From the NCBI RefSeq assembly GCF_900169485.1, contig NZ_LT821227.1, positions 1 to 64,000 of the forward strand: a DNA stretch of 64,000 bases, written 5' to 3'. A program made the position numbers and the translations under genes. Of this stretch, positions 8,242-18,359 are shown in pieces; the first letter of the stretch is position 1; the number at the start of each line of letters is the position of its first letter. This DNA comes from Phoenicibacter congonensis. GTDB lineage: Bacteria > Actinomycetota > Coriobacteriia > Coriobacteriales > Eggerthellaceae. Under the pieces are notes generated by a model that saw only the letters and a list, made by a program, of their open reading frames with translations, was not told where the DNA came from and did not search any database.

Positions 8242-8916
8242 CTATCGTCTACGCTCGTTTGCAAGCTCGCAAATTTTTGCAATAACTGTTTCGATGTGAT
8301 CGCCAGTAGAGTCAATTTCTACTGCGTCATCTGCTTTCTTTAAAGGAGAAGTATCACGGGTTGTGTCAGCTCTATCGCGTCTAATAATGTCGGCCAACAC
8401 CTCTTCATAATCAATGGAACCCACGCACCTATCGGCATTTTGTCGCACTCTGCGATGTGCTCTTTCCTCAGGAGAAGCCGTCAAAAAGACTTTAACTTCA
8501 GCATTTGGAAAAACAACAGTGCCAATGTCGCGTCCCTCAACAACATAATCGCCAGCATTACCAATTCGTTGCTGCTGTAAAACCAACGCCTCACGAACGG
8601 CTGGTGCTGAGCTAACAGGAGACACGGCCTTGTCGATTTCTGCAGTTCTGATGTCGCTTGTGACGTCGTGCCCATCAACGAACACCTGATTTGGTGTTGG
8701 GTCTTCATTCGTGTGCCCAAAAGCGATTTCACATTCTCGAGCCACTTTACCAAGGGCCTCATTATCGTCCAAATCCACGCCATTGTGCTTGGCGAGCCAT
8801 GCAACTGCACGATACATTGCGCCAGTGTCTAGGCATGAAAACCCGAGTTCACGTGCAACAACCTTTGCTACAGAAGACTTCCCCGCACCACAAGGTCCAT
8901 CGATTGCAACAATCAT
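8242..8916 (-). CDS. cmk: Cytidylate kinase
   Basis: Phosphorylates CMP and dCMP for nucleotide recycling. It has 224 aa with the P-loop GPCGAGKSSVAK at residues 7-18, the family CMP-binding segment DTGAMYRAVAW and the lid region RDRADTTRDTSPL. It abuts aroA upstream and plsC downstream with no spacer, so the four genes aroA-cmk-plsC-ispH are read as one unit. Confidence 0.96.
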   Translation of the reverse strand: MIVAIDGPCGAGKSSVAKVVARELGFSCLDTGAMYRAVAWLAKHNGVDLDDNEALGKVARECEIAFGHTNEDPTPNQVFVDGHDVTSDIRTAEIDKAVSPVSSAPAVREALVLQQQRIGNAGDYVVEGRDIGTVVFPNAEVKVFLTASPEERAHRRVRQNADRCVGSIDYEEVLADIIRRDRADTTRDTSPLKKADDAVEIDSTGDHIETVIAKICELANERRR

Positions 8917-10242
8917 TTATTCTCCTTTTGTTAATTTTTTAACGTCGTCAAGAAAGTGTGGATAGGAAACATCTATGCAGTCAAAATCTTCTACAGAGAT
9001 TGATTTCTTACCCACAAGTCCGGCAATCGCCCAAGTTATTGCCATTCGGTGGTCGCGATGAGAAGGCATAACAAGCCCATCAGGCAAATCAAAGTCAGGA
9101 TCTCCCTCGATAAACAAATCATCGCCATGGGTCCAAACACTTGCGCCAAGCTCAGTTAAACCATCGATTATTGCTTGCAGGCGGTCAGTTTCCTTGGCGC
9201 GAAGTTCTTCGCAATTCCGAAAAACCGTGACACCCTTTGCACAAGATGCAACAAGAGCAAGAATTGGAACTTCATCAACAACTGTTGCGAAATATTTAGC
9301 AGGAATCTCACAGCCCTTGATGTTTGGGGAATATTCAGCGTGAATGTCGCCATAATTTTCCTTGCCTTCCGAGCCTTTCACTTCCCAAGTGATTTTAGCG
9401 CCCATGCGCTCAAGGGTTCGCAAAAAACCAGTTCGAGAGGGGCTTAAAAGCACGTCTTTAACTGTAATAGAGCTCCCCTTTAAAAGAACAGCAAGGCAGC
9501 ACAAAAAAGCAGCAGAAGAAGCATCCCCTGGAACATTCAAATCAGCTGCCTTCATTTGCACAGGTCCTGAAACTTCGGCATATCTGGTTTGAGCAACAGT
9601 TTCAACGCCATATTGGCTCAACATCAATTCGGTGTGAGTCCTCGATTGTTCTGGCTCTGTTACAGATGTCTTTCCATTAGCATAAACCCCAGCAAGCAGT
9701 ACTGCCGACTTTAGCTGCGCAGAAGCCATTGGGCTTTCATATTGAATAGCCTTTAAATTCCTGTTTCCGTGAATTGTAATTGGAAGAGTTTCTGCGCCCT
9801 CCGGAGAGAATTTTGCGCCCATCAACATGAGCGGGGCCGTAATTCGGCGCATTGGTCGCATGCAAAGAGACTCATCACCCGTAATTTCAACCTCGATGTT
9901 CCAAGGTGCCAAAATTCCCATGAGCAAACGTGCCGTGGTTCCCGAATTCATACAATTAATTGGAGCAGCGGGTTGCTTTGGTCCTTTGCTTCCCCAACCA
10001 GTTATCTCTCCAGTAAGAGAGCCATCACTCTGCTTTTTTAAATCTACTTTGGCTCCCAGAGCAGTCACCGCCTCAATTGAAGCTCGAACGTCGGCTGAAT
10101 CTAAAACCCCAGAAACTTTCGAAGTTCCTTCGCTCATTGCAGAAAAAAGAATCGATCGATGTGAGATTGACTTATCGCCAGAAACCGCGACAGACCCTTT
10201 AATTGGACCTGATAGAGGCTCAATTTTAACCGTGTTAGACAT
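8917..10242 (-). CDS. aroA: 3-phosphoshikimate 1-carboxyvinyltransferase (EPSP synthase)
   Basis: Sixth step of the shikimate pathway, joining PEP to shikimate 3-phosphate. At 441 aa it is normal length. Motifs are SGDKSISHRS (residues 21-30), NSGTTARLL (about 100), the PGDASSAAF segment and the C-terminal DHRMAITWAI. The start is ATG with GAGGGGAGA just upstream. It follows rluB by 39 bp and runs straight into cmk. Confidence 0.97.
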   Translation of the reverse strand: MSNTVKIEPLSGPIKGSVAVSGDKSISHRSILFSAMSEGTSKVSGVLDSADVRASIEAVTALGAKVDLKKQSDGSLTGEITGWGSKGPKQPAAPINCMNSGTTARLLMGILAPWNIEVEITGDESLCMRPMRRITAPLMLMGAKFSPEGAETLPITIHGNRNLKAIQYESPMASAQLKSAVLLAGVYANGKTSVTEPEQSRTHTELMLSQYGVETVAQTRYAEVSGPVQMKAADLNVPGDASSAAFLCCLAVLLKGSSITVKDVLLSPSRTGFLRTLERMGAKITWEVKGSEGKENYGDIHAEYSPNIKGCEIPAKYFATVVDEVPILALVASCAKGVTVFRNCEELRAKETDRLQAIIDGLTELGASVWTHGDDLFIEGDPDFDLPDGLVMPSHRDHRMAITWAIAGLVGKKSISVEDFDCIDVSYPHFLDDVKKLTKGE

Positions 10243-10281
10243 AATCTCCCCTCGCTTTATTGTTATAAAAACAATTCTACA

Positions 10282-10998
10282 CTATACAAAAGAGCGCAAT
10301 ATTTCCAGCTCCTTGCCCTTTACTTCGCGCATTTGGCCAGCCTTAACAGAGTCGATTGAAATGTTTGCATATTTCGTTCTTTTAAGAGAAACAACAGGAT
10401 GATTTACTGCAGAAAACATCCTGCGGACTTGCCTGTTTTTCCCCTCGTGAATTGTGATTTCAACAACAGATTCATCTTTATCTGACGACAGAAGCTTGCA
10501 TGAAGCTGGAGAAGTTATAAAATCCCCCAGATCGACACCTCTTCTCAAAACATCAAGATCGCAAGATAAAACATTTCCTTGTACAGTAGCAACATAGGTT
10601 TTACGAACTTCTGATGAAGGATGCATTAATTTAGCACCAAGTTCGCCATCGTTTGTGACAAGCAAAAGGCCGCTTGTGTCAAAGTCGAGCCGTCCAACTG
10701 GAAAAAGTCCAATATGTTCACTTTTAGAAATTAAGTCTTTCACAGTTGGACGACCTTGTGGGTCATCCATAGTGGTAACAAAACCACAGGGTTTATTTAA
10801 AGCTAAGACGACCTTTTCTGCCGCTATTTTAACAACCTCACTATCTACTGCAACAACATCTACATTTTCATCAACACTCGTGCCAAGTTCACTAACCACA
10901 TGTCCGTTTACAGTAACACGCCCTTCAGCAATTATTTTTTCAGAATTACGTCTCGAAGCCACACCACTTCTGGCTAGATATTTTTGCAATCTCATCAT
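10282..10998 (-). CDS. rluB: Ribosomal large-subunit pseudouridine synthase B
   Basis: RNA pseudouridine synthase of the RsuA/RluB family, modifying 23S rRNA. It has 238 aa, with an S4 RNA-binding domain (residues 1-60, RLQKYLARSGVASRR) followed by the catalytic domain carrying GRLDFDTSGLLLVTNDG with the active-site aspartate near residue 104. The start ATG directly follows the scpB stop; a second ATG one codon later is equally possible. Its pairing with scpAB is common in Gram-positive bacteria. Confidence 0.94.
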   Translation of the reverse strand: MMRLQKYLARSGVASRRNSEKIIAEGRVTVNGHVVSELGTSVDENVDVVAVDSEVVKIAAEKVVLALNKPCGFVTTMDDPQGRPTVKDLISKSEHIGLFPVGRLDFDTSGLLLVTNDGELGAKLMHPSSEVRKTYVATVQGNVLSCDLDVLRRGVDLGDFITSPASCKLLSSDKDESVVEITIHEGKNRQVRRMFSAVNHPVVSLKRTKYANISIDSVKAGQMREVKGKELEILRSFV

Positions 10999-11631
10999 TT
11001 ATCTGTCGACATCGTCCGCAAGTTCAGTGTTTCTTGACCTTAGAGCACCAAGACGTTCCGCAATCGAAATTCTTGCGTCTTCGTCTGGTGCAAATTCCTC
11101 AAGTGGAGGCAATTGTTCAATATCAGTTAAGCCAAATGAATTCAAAAATTGTGTTGTTGTCGATAAGAGTGCAGGATTTCCTGCATCTGTAGAGATTCCT
11201 GATTCAAAAATGTAGCCTTTATTAATCAAAGTTGTTACAAGTGAATCAGAATTAACACCGCGAATTTCTGCAATTTGAGAACGCGTAACTGGTTGCGTGT
11301 AGGCAACAATTGAGAGCACTTCCACAGCAGAAGCGGAAAGTTTGCGCCTGTCTTGATCAAGAATAAAGCTTTCGCATGCATCGAAATATTCTTCTTTTGT
11401 AAAAAGCTGATAGCCGCCAGCAACCTCTCTAATTTCTAACGCCGACTCATCTTCAAAGAGATAGTCATCAAGATCAGCAATGCTAAGCTCAATATCTTCT
11501 GCATCTTCTCCAAGGGCTGAGCATAAATCGTCCATCGAGACAGCCCCTTCCGACACAAAAAGGATCGCCTCAATCTTTTGCATCAATTTACGGTCAGACC
11601 TTGTTTTATATTCAGTAATCGCTTCAAACAT
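10999..11631 (-). CDS. scpB: Segregation and condensation protein B
   Basis: Winged-helix subunit of the SMC-ScpA-ScpB condensin that compacts and segregates the chromosome. It has 210 aa, with the typical IEAILFVSEGAVSMDDL start and ALSIVAYTQPVTRSQI-like second winged helix (here VLSIVAYTQPVTRSQIAEI). It lies 13 bp after scpA and is followed immediately by rluB. Confidence 0.95.
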   Translation of the reverse strand: MFEAITEYKTRSDRKLMQKIEAILFVSEGAVSMDDLCSALGEDAEDIELSIADLDDYLFEDESALEIREVAGGYQLFTKEEYFDACESFILDQDRRKLSASAVEVLSIVAYTQPVTRSQIAEIRGVNSDSLVTTLINKGYIFESGISTDAGNPALLSTTTQFLNSFGLTDIEQLPPLEEFAPDEDARISIAERLGALRSRNTELADDVDR

Positions 11632-11644
11632 TTTTCATTCTTTC

Positions 11645-12376
11645 CTATTCTTTTGCTTCAATTTCAATGTCGCCAAATTCACAAACTTGCTCAACATTTA
11701 CAAGATTGCGTTTATACAACTCAAGAACTGCCAACAGTGTTACAACCACAATCTCACGCCGAGGAGATTCTTTAACAAGTTCGCTAAAACGCATCTTTCC
11801 TTCAATCTTGCATCTCGACAAGACAGTTTGTGCAAACACTTCAACATTTAATGGCTTTGATGCAATGTGAGAAGAAGCCAAAAGAAACTGGTCTTTTCGA
11901 CCAAGCAACAATGCAGCCTTCTCAGAAAAAACTACAACTTCAACATCTTTTAAAAAATTCGGGGCTACTTCTTTAAAATCACTTGTTGGACCAAATGTGC
12001 GCGTGATGTGGCGCGTTTCGGCATCAAACATATCATTTAGTCGGGCGGAAACATTCTTGAATTGCTTGTAAACGATCAGCTTTTGAATCAGAAGTTCTCT
12101 TGCCTCTAATGGAGAAAGCATCTCATCTTCTTCTAAAGTGACAATTTGTTTAGGCAACATAGACTTTGCTTTAATTTCAAGCAAAGTTGCCGCTACCAGC
12201 ATAAAATCGGACGCTGTCTCTGTGTCTAAAATAACCATTCTTGACACAATTGCGAGATATTGATCGGTTATCTCCGAAATCGAAATCGAAGAAATGTCAA
12301 CCCGTTTAGATTGAACAAGCTGAAGCAGAAGGTCGAAAGGACCTTCAAAGTTTGCAGTTTTGATGTTGATACTCAA
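11645..12376 (-). CDS. scpA: Segregation and condensation protein A
   Basis: Kleisin subunit that links the SMC heads and binds ScpB. It has 243 aa, with the N-terminal FEGPFDLLLQLVQSKRVDI motif (residues 9-27) and a C-terminal winged helix. The start is TTG at 12374-12376, supported by AGAAGG five to six bases upstream. It is the first of the scpA-scpB-rluB group. Confidence 0.95.
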   Translation of the reverse strand: MSINIKTANFEGPFDLLLQLVQSKRVDISSISISEITDQYLAIVSRMVILDTETASDFMLVAATLLEIKAKSMLPKQIVTLEEDEMLSPLEARELLIQKLIVYKQFKNVSARLNDMFDAETRHITRTFGPTSDFKEVAPNFLKDVEVVVFSEKAALLLGRKDQFLLASSHIASKPLNVEVFAQTVLSRCKIEGKMRFSELVKESPRREIVVVTLLAVLELYKRNLVNVEQVCEFGDIEIEAKE

Positions 12377-12386
12377 AACTTGCCTT

Positions 12387-13061
12387 CTAGTAAAAAGGAA
12401 TCATGAGGCGTCCGAGATTTCCCGCAGTTAAATTTAAATAGGCCGAAATTAGATCAATGTTGATGATGTATGGAATAACAATTATCGCAATTAGCAAAAT
12501 TGGAAGCGCATACTGCTGCATTGCATACCATTTTGGCAACTTGTCCTCAGGAATAAACAGAGCGATTATCGATGAGCCGTCAAGTGGCGGCACTGGGATC
12601 AAATTAAAGAACATCAAATAGAGGTTAATCAAAATAAACTGAGGTAAAAACAGGAAATAAAAGTAATAGCCAATCACATTGTTATAAATAGCAAACGCTT
12701 CCCCTTTAAAGAGGTTCATAATCAATGCGCCAACAAATGCCATTACAAAGTTAGCCAAAGGACCTGCAAGTCCAACAATACAGTCACCTTTTCTTTTGTC
12801 CTTAAAATACATTGGATTGTATGGAACAGGCTTTGCATAACCAAACACAGGCAGGTTCATTATCATAAGAAACAGTGGCAAAATTACCGTTCCAAAAATG
12901 TCAACATGCTTCGCTGGATTTAGAGAAAGACGGCCTGCCTGCTTCGCCGTGGGGTCTCCTAGTTTATATGCAGCAAACCCGTGAGCGACTTCATGAAGAA
13001 CAATTGCTGGCACAAAAGCCAGTATTATGCAGGCATATGAAGCAATAGTGTCAAAATTCAT
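12387..13061 (-). CDS. Site-2-protease-like membrane peptidase (M50 family)
   Basis: Polytopic zinc metalloprotease related to the YwhC/Rip branch of site-2 proteases. It has 224 aa with about five hydrophobic segments. The zinc motif HEVAHG lies at residues 23-28 and the second metal-ligand region is PVPPLDGSS near 160. Family members cut membrane-bound substrates, but the substrate here is unknown. It lies 10 bp before scpA's upstream side and 10 bp after the ABC-F gene. Its position next to scpAB is conserved in many Gram-positives (recalled). Confidence 0.9.
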   Translation of the reverse strand: MNFDTIASYACIILAFVPAIVLHEVAHGFAAYKLGDPTAKQAGRLSLNPAKHVDIFGTVILPLFLMIMNLPVFGYAKPVPYNPMYFKDKRKGDCIVGLAGPLANFVMAFVGALIMNLFKGEAFAIYNNVIGYYFYFLFLPQFILINLYLMFFNLIPVPPLDGSSIIALFIPEDKLPKWYAMQQYALPILLIAIIVIPYIINIDLISAYLNLTAGNLGRLMIPFY

Positions 13062-13071
13062 AGACTTAAGT

Positions 13072-15141
13072 TTAACAGTTCTGCTGGATTACAGCTAACT
13101 CTTCGCTTCTTTCCAGCCACTCTGCTTCAATTTCAGGCAATCTCTCTTTGAGCATTGCATGTTCTGTTATTATCGCCGTTGGGTTTTCAGCGGTCATATA
13201 AAAATTTGGCTCAGCCATTATTTTTAAAAGCTCATCGATTCTTGCGCTATCTTCGTCCATCTGTTTTTCTAGATTAGCCAGTTGTTTACGCAAATCTTTA
13301 GTGATTGTGGACATTTTGTTTCGAGCCTCAGCTTCTGCTCGTTTCTGTTCTTTTGTTTTAGGTGCACCTCCACGTGACTGACCTGAACCATTTGCAAATT
13401 TATTTCCACCATTAGCTTTATCAGAGGAAGAAATCTTTCCTCCACCTGCAAGACCTTTGGCATGTTTTGGGTTCGCTGCATTAAAAGATTCACGTGCAAC
13501 TTCTTCTTTAGCGTGTGCCAGCTCATCGTTATTCATCATTTCGTCTTGAGCGCTTTTAAAAAGATAGTAATCATAATCGCCGTTATAAACGTTGATTTGT
13601 CCATCTTTTACTTCTGCAATTTTATTGGCAACACTTCGTATCAAGTGGCGATCGTGAGTAATGAACAGAATGCTACCTTCAAATGAATTTAGTGCCTGTT
13701 CTAAAACGTCTACGCTGGCGATGTCAAGGTGATTTGTTGGCTCATCCAAACACAAAAGCGGCTTTGGTTCAACAAGCATCTTAGCAAGCGCTAGTCTACA
13801 CTTTTCACCGCCAGACAAGACGCTAACTTTTTTGTCCACATCATCACCTTTAAACAAAAAAGCTCCAAGAAGCGAGCGAACTTGAGAAATTGTCCATCCA
13901 GGCGCTGTTTGATCTAACTCTTCAAAAACCGTGTTTCGAACATCAAGTTCATCTAATTGATGCTGGGCAAAATAGGTGTAGTCAACATGAATTCCATACT
14001 TTAACGTGCCGCTATCGGGCGTGATAGCTCCTGCGACCATCTTTAAAAGTGTAGATTTTCCAGCTCCATTCGGGCCAACAAGTGCAATCTTGTCACCTCT
14101 ATACATCGTAAAATCAACGTCATCATAAACAACATGGTCACCAAAAGCTTTGTGAATAGAGCGCATTTTGACAACTTCATCACCGGTGCGCTGTGGTTGA
14201 ACAAACTTGAAGTGAACCCTTTTCGGCTCCGGCGGGATCTCAATTCTGTTTTCGTATATTTTCTCGAGTTTACGCAAGCGATCCTGAGCCTGCTTAGCCT
14301 TCGAAGCTTTATATCTAAATTTACGAACAAAATCTTCCAGATGCGCAATTTCAGCATCTTGTTTGACTTTGTCTTCTTTTAGCTGCTCTATTCTAATTTC
14401 ACGAAGCTTTAAATATTTAGAATAATTTCCCTCATAGCACTCCGATTTACCATTTGCAATCTCAACAACACGATTGACCACGTTATCCATAAAAGCACGA
14501 TCATGAGAGACAACAATAACTGTTCCCGAATAGCCCTTCAAAAAAGACTCAAGCCAGCGCACACTTTCAAGATCAAGATGATTTGTTGGCTCGTCAAGCA
14601 GCAAAATTTTTGGTGCTTTAACAAGCAATTTCGAAAGGGCAATTCTCATTTGCCAGCCACCTGAGAATTCAGACGTTTTGCGCTTCATGTCTTCTTCTTT
14701 AAATCCAAGACCGAACAAAACAGCGCGCGCGTCGGCCTCTAAAGTGTAACCTCCAGCAAGCTCAAACTTTTCACGAACTTCGCCAAGACGAGCAACCAAA
14801 GAATCGTCTTGTGTTTTTGAAACTTCGTCTTCTAAAGCATGAAGCTCTCTCTCAAGAGAAATGAGCTCAGTCTGCGAAGAAATCACCTCATCGAAGACTT
14901 CGTTGTCTTCCATTTCAATTGCTTCCTGGCGAAGATAGCCAATATCAGCACCTTTTTCGACAATAACATCTCCATTGTCAGGGTGTTCTACCCCAGCAAT
15001 AATGTTTAGAAGCGTGGTCTTTCCAGCGCCATTTACTCCGACAAGCGCCAGACGCTCGCCTGACTTGAGACGAAAAGTGACATCACGAAACAGCGACCCA
15101 AAGCCAAAGTCTTTTGATAAATGTTCTACTTGTAAAATCAT
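13072..15141 (-). CDS. ABC-F family ATP-binding protein
   Basis: Soluble protein with two ABC ATPase domains and no membrane segment, of the ribosome-associated ABC-F class. It has 689 aa. Walker A motifs are GVNGAGKTT (residues 34-42) and GPNGAGKST (about 360), with signatures SGGWQMR and SGGEKCR and Walker [11 protein letters not shown] and [11 protein letters not shown] basic linker separates the domains. The C-terminal tail holds a Gly/Ser/Lys-rich stretch and a coiled coil. The ribosome site is weak, and the start is nine bases past the DUF2207 gene. It may act in translation or antibiotic protection; the sequence does not decide. Confidence 0.93.
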   Translation of the reverse strand: MILQVEHLSKDFGFGSLFRDVTFRLKSGERLALVGVNGAGKTTLLNIIAGVEHPDNGDVIVEKGADIGYLRQEAIEMEDNEVFDEVISSQTELISLERELHALEDEVSKTQDDSLVARLGEVREKFELAGGYTLEADARAVLFGLGFKEEDMKRKTSEFSGGWQMRIALSKLLVKAPKILLLDEPTNHLDLESVRWLESFLKGYSGTVIVVSHDRAFMDNVVNRVVEIANGKSECYEGNYSKYLKLREIRIEQLKEDKVKQDAEIAHLEDFVRKFRYKASKAKQAQDRLRKLEKIYENRIEIPPEPKRVHFKFVQPQRTGDEVVKMRSIHKAFGDHVVYDDVDFTMYRGDKIALVGPNGAGKSTLLKMVAGAITPDSGTLKYGIHVDYTYFAQHQLDELDVRNTVFEELDQTAPGWTISQVRSLLGAFLFKGDDVDKKVSVLSGGEKCRLALAKMLVEPKPLLCLDEPTNHLDIASVDVLEQALNSFEGSILFITHDRHLIRSVANKIAEVKDGQINVYNGDYDYYLFKSAQDEMMNNDELAHAKEEVARESFNAANPKHAKGLAGGGKISSSDKANGGNKFANGSGQSRGGAPKTKEQKRAEAEARNKMSTITKDLRKQLANLEKQMDEDSARIDELLKIMAEPNFYMTAENPTAIITEHAMLKERLPEIEAEWLERSEELAVIQQNC

Positions 15142-15150
15142 GCTTTAATT

Positions 15151-17319
15151 TTAGCGCGCTCCGCCGAAGCCTCCTCCGCCGAAGCCTCCTCCGCCGCCAC
15201 CAGAGAAGCCTCCACCACTAAAGCCACCGCCGTCAGACCAGTCACCGCCAGTGGCAGATGATATGGCGCTCGTGACTTCATTAAATGAAGTCTCCAGGCT
15301 CGAAATTCCATCAATAAACGATGCGCCTGTTTGATTAACTCCTGGAGAATACCAGAACCACCAAGGCATCACAGAAATGTCATTACTCTCACCGACAAAA
15401 ATGTTCGGGTTAGCAATCTTTAGCTGCTCAATGGCTTGCTTAGCAACACCAAGGACATAGGCATAAACCATGAATTCGCCCCACACAGTTGTATCAAGTG
15501 CAGGACGCTCGCCCAATGCTGTGAAATCGCAAAGCCATTTCTTAAGCGCTTTAGTCTTCGCGTGGGCTTCGTTCGCCCGAATTGTGCGTCGAAGCATCAG
15601 GTGGCTAATTTTCTTGAAGATGATTCCAACCACAAACATTAAAATCACAGCGAAGATACCATAAACCACAAGATCCCCAGAAACAATGTCGGTATCCCAA
15701 AGGAAAATAAGGGCCAGAAGGATTAGGAACATAATTCCTGTAAGTATTCCCGAAACAGTGTTGAATACTGTTGAAATTTTTGTTCCTTTTTCCTCGAACA
15801 GTTGTGCTTTATCAACTTCTTTAGAAAGAACTCCTTGCCAATCACTAAGACATGATTCAGCATAAACCCCATTATCTTTTGCCATGTCAGAGATGTCGGA
15901 GAACAAAATCGAAGTGCCTTTATATATTTCAAATGGGTCTAAATCCCCAAGAACCGACACAGAGGAAATATTGCTCACCGACACTGATGGAGTTTCGGCT
16001 CTTGCATCGAATTGCCCTGCAGATTGCACAGATTCTGAAGACCCCGAATCATATAAATTATTCTGTGCGGACACAGAAGCCGAGGTACTTGACGAAGGCT
16101 TTCCCACGCCAACAGGAACTTCTTCAAAAAGAAAGCGCAATGTTTCACGCTCTAATGCAGAAAGTTTTTTAGCCGTAGGGTTGCCAATAGAGATAACATA
16201 ATCGTTCTTATTTCTCTTAGATTTATCATTGTGCGATAGCCCACAGTCTTCAATCTTAATAATCCCTCGTGCATGAAGATGCATTATTGCTGCGATTAAA
16301 TCAGATTGCTTCTCTTTTCCCCAGTTCTCATTTCGAGAAATCACACAAGGGCTCCATTCGGGGTCTGGTACGTCGCGCCAATAATCGCCCTGAAACACAG
16401 GCTTGTGTTCCTTTCCATATTTAAAGAACAGGATCAAGAAAACAATTATGAGAACAATTGGCACTGCAATCAAAGCGCATAACAATGCCAAGTTTTTTGT
16501 GCGTTGAAAATTAGCGTCGTTTGCATATTTATCTTCTTCAGCAAGAATAGAAGAAAGCATTTCACGTCTTGGATTTGCCCCTTGATAGGCACTGTCATAG
16601 CTTGTTATCCAACTATTCGGAAAACAAACGCGAGTCTCAGCAAAAGATCCTGATGCCACCGAAGGAACGCTCATTTGAATGGACGTTTGATTGTTGTCGA
16701 TGTGTCCATCTAGAGGCCCATGAGCCCATGCCCTAACATCTTGAGAAGGAATAACACCTTCAGGAACTGGCAAGTTCACCGTGCACGTGACATCGCTTGA
16801 CTTCTTTTCCCACACATCAGAGACAAACTTCCAATAGAGCTCTGCAGTGTCTTTATAAACACTGACGGCGTTTTTATAAACATAATTTAGAGTGATTTCG
16901 TAGGTTCCAGATGAATAGCTAGAAAACACATAAACCGTGCCATCGCTATTATCGATAGTATATGCGGCAACGTCTGGCCCACCGGAATATCTCCATTCAG
17001 ACACAAAGTCAACTTGTGGCAATTCTTCGGGGGCAAAGCCTGCTTCATCAACCCTCTTAACTGTCACTGAATCAATTTCAAAATCAGCATCACTGCCGAG
17101 AGGAACCATTAGAAGCGAAAAAACGCCATCGAATTCTACCTGGCGAGATTGTGTGACGTTCATGGAAGTGTCACTGTTGACAGTCGCAGTTATGTCTGTT
17201 TTTGTGAGCGAATAGTCTTTCGCAAAAGCAACTCTTTGCGGAACCAGAAAGACTACAAAAACAAACAAGGCAATTAAAAGCGTGGTTGGCCATAGCGCTC
17301 TTTTGTATTGAGAGTGCAT
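15151..17319 (-). CDS. DUF2207 family membrane protein with glycine-rich tail
   Basis: A 722-aa secreted or membrane protein of unknown function. A signal peptide covers residues ~1-33 (ALWPTTLLIALFVFVVFLV then VAFA), followed by a large extracytoplasmic DUF2207 domain, a strong membrane segment near residue 285, a Ser-rich cytoplasmic part, two more membrane segments and a C-terminus made almost only of Gly with Ser and Phe. The start ATG at 17317-17319 has AAGGTGAG upstream; a longer frame would overlap lemA. DUF2207 and LemA are often neighbours, and lemA lies directly upstream here. Confidence 0.88.
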   Translation of the reverse strand: MHSQYKRALWPTTLLIALFVFVVFLVPQRVAFAKDYSLTKTDITATVNSDTSMNVTQSRQVEFDGVFSLLMVPLGSDADFEIDSVTVKRVDEAGFAPEELPQVDFVSEWRYSGGPDVAAYTIDNSDGTVYVFSSYSSGTYEITLNYVYKNAVSVYKDTAELYWKFVSDVWEKKSSDVTCTVNLPVPEGVIPSQDVRAWAHGPLDGHIDNNQTSIQMSVPSVASGSFAETRVCFPNSWITSYDSAYQGANPRREMLSSILAEEDKYANDANFQRTKNLALLCALIAVPIVLIIVFLILFFKYGKEHKPVFQGDYWRDVPDPEWSPCVISRNENWGKEKQSDLIAAIMHLHARGIIKIEDCGLSHNDKSKRNKNDYVISIGNPTAKKLSALERETLRFLFEEVPVGVGKPSSSTSASVSAQNNLYDSGSSESVQSAGQFDARAETPSVSVSNISSVSVLGDLDPFEIYKGTSILFSDISDMAKDNGVYAESCLSDWQGVLSKEVDKAQLFEEKGTKISTVFNTVSGILTGIMFLILLALIFLWDTDIVSGDLVVYGIFAVILMFVVGIIFKKISHLMLRRTIRANEAHAKTKALKKWLCDFTALGERPALDTTVWGEFMVYAYVLGVAKQAIEQLKIANPNIFVGESNDISVMPWWFWYSPGVNQTGASFIDGISSLETSFNEVTSAISSATGGDWSDGGGFSGGGFSGGGGGGFGGGGFGGAR

Positions 17320-17347
17320 AATTCTCACCTTAAAAACGAACGGATTT

Positions 17348-17899
17348 CTAGAATTGAACTTTTGGAGCAACCTCGGCACCCGACGCTGCATCAAAGCTTG
17401 GGCGTGCTTGAAAGCCAAACATTCCAGCAAAAATGTTGCCAGGGAATGTTTGCAAAGCGTTGTTGTACTTCATAACAACGTCGTTGTAGCTCTGACGCAT
17501 GTAGCTGATTTTGTCCTCGGTGTTCGAAAGCTCGCTCTGAAGCTCGAGGAAGTTTGTGTTTGCCTTCAACTCTGGATAGGCTTCAGCAACAGCGAAAAGC
17601 GACTTTAATGTTCCTGTAAGGACATTATCTGCGGCCATTTTTTCCTCAGGCGTCGATGCGTTTGCAACAGCAGAACGAGCCTCTGTGACTTTCTGGAAAG
17701 TTTCTGACTCATGTTTTGCATAGCCTTTAACCGTTTCGACAATGTTTGGGATCAAATCAAGACGACGCTGAAGTTGTACATCTATTTGCGCCCATGCGTT
17801 GTCGCAAAGATTGCGGAGTTTTACAAAGTTGTTGTACATCGAAATAAGCAGCAAGGCTAGTGCCACAATAACAACGATGACTACGATAATGATGGTCAT
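17348..17899 (-). CDS. lemA: LemA family protein
   Basis: A 183-aa protein with one N-terminal membrane segment (residues 2-20) and a helical LemA domain with the conserved NLCDNAWAQIDVQLQRRLD, RSAVANA and YNNALQTFPGNI elements. The function of the family is not established. The start is ATG with a near-perfect AAGGAGGA ribosome site. It is first in a two-gene unit with the DUF2207 gene 28 bp downstream. Confidence 0.95.
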   Translation of the reverse strand: MTIIIVVIVVIVALALLLISMYNNFVKLRNLCDNAWAQIDVQLQRRLDLIPNIVETVKGYAKHESETFQKVTEARSAVANASTPEEKMAADNVLTGTLKSLFAVAEAYPELKANTNFLELQSELSNTEDKISYMRQSYNDVVMKYNNALQTFPGNIFAGMFGFQARPSFDAASGAEVAPKVQF

Positions 17900-17934
17900 G
17901 TGTCCTCCTTAAATAATTTAAAAACTTTAAAACA

Positions 17935-17982
17935 ATTATATAAGGGCACTAGTTTTAGCAGAAGTGACATATGTCAAGTGTT
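17935..17982 (-). promoter_or_regulatory. Candidate promoter and palindrome upstream of lemA
   Basis: On the minus strand a TATAAT box lies at 17940-17935, about 36 bases before the lemA start. Further upstream is a perfect 12-bp palindrome TGACATATGTCA (17965-17976) that overlaps a TTGACA-like hexamer. That hexamer is about 31 bases from the TATAAT, too far to be its partner, so the palindrome may instead be a regulator site. Confidence 0.4.
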
Positions 17983-18173
17983 TCTCTTTTGGAACATAAA
18001 AATTACACATGTGAGTTTAGGAAAACATACATAAGGCACTTTTCCTGTTAAATGAAAGTATTTTTTTAGAAAACAGGACGGTAATAATGGATAAACAAGA
18101 GGGATTTCGATAAAAGATGCAGTTCAGATTCGCTTGCAATGTGAAGATAAAGGAGAGCTAAGACTATAGGAGG

Positions 18174-18300
18174 TAGTTTCTGAATGAATCTGACGAGCGC
18201 AATTCGCGGGAAAATCGAACGAGGAAAATTCTAGCGTACTTTGCGTACGTGAATTTTTCGAGTTGAAGATTTTTCGCTCGGCAATCGAGACGGACTTCAA
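18174..18300. repeat. Palindromic element, copy 1 (one end diverged)
   Basis: From 18174 to about 18270 this is nearly identical to the element at 18355-18451 (offset 181 bp). It keeps the left arm starting TTCTGAATGAATCTGACG and the central AGCGTACTTTGCGTACG hairpin, but its right end has diverged and lacks the closing inverted GATTCATTCAGA. It looks like a damaged copy of a ~126-bp palindromic element. Confidence 0.85.
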
Positions 18301-18359
18301 CGAGCAATCATAAAATGGCGTTCAAACAAAACCAAGCAAAAATGACATATACGATAGTT

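Noticed and set aside
9827-10402. Plus-strand frame of 191 codons
   Set aside because: It lies antisense to aroA and the end of rluB, both clear genes; composition is that of a shadow frame.
10655-11215. Plus-strand frame of 186 codons
   Set aside because: Antisense to rluB and scpB, Ser/Thr-rich translation without motifs.
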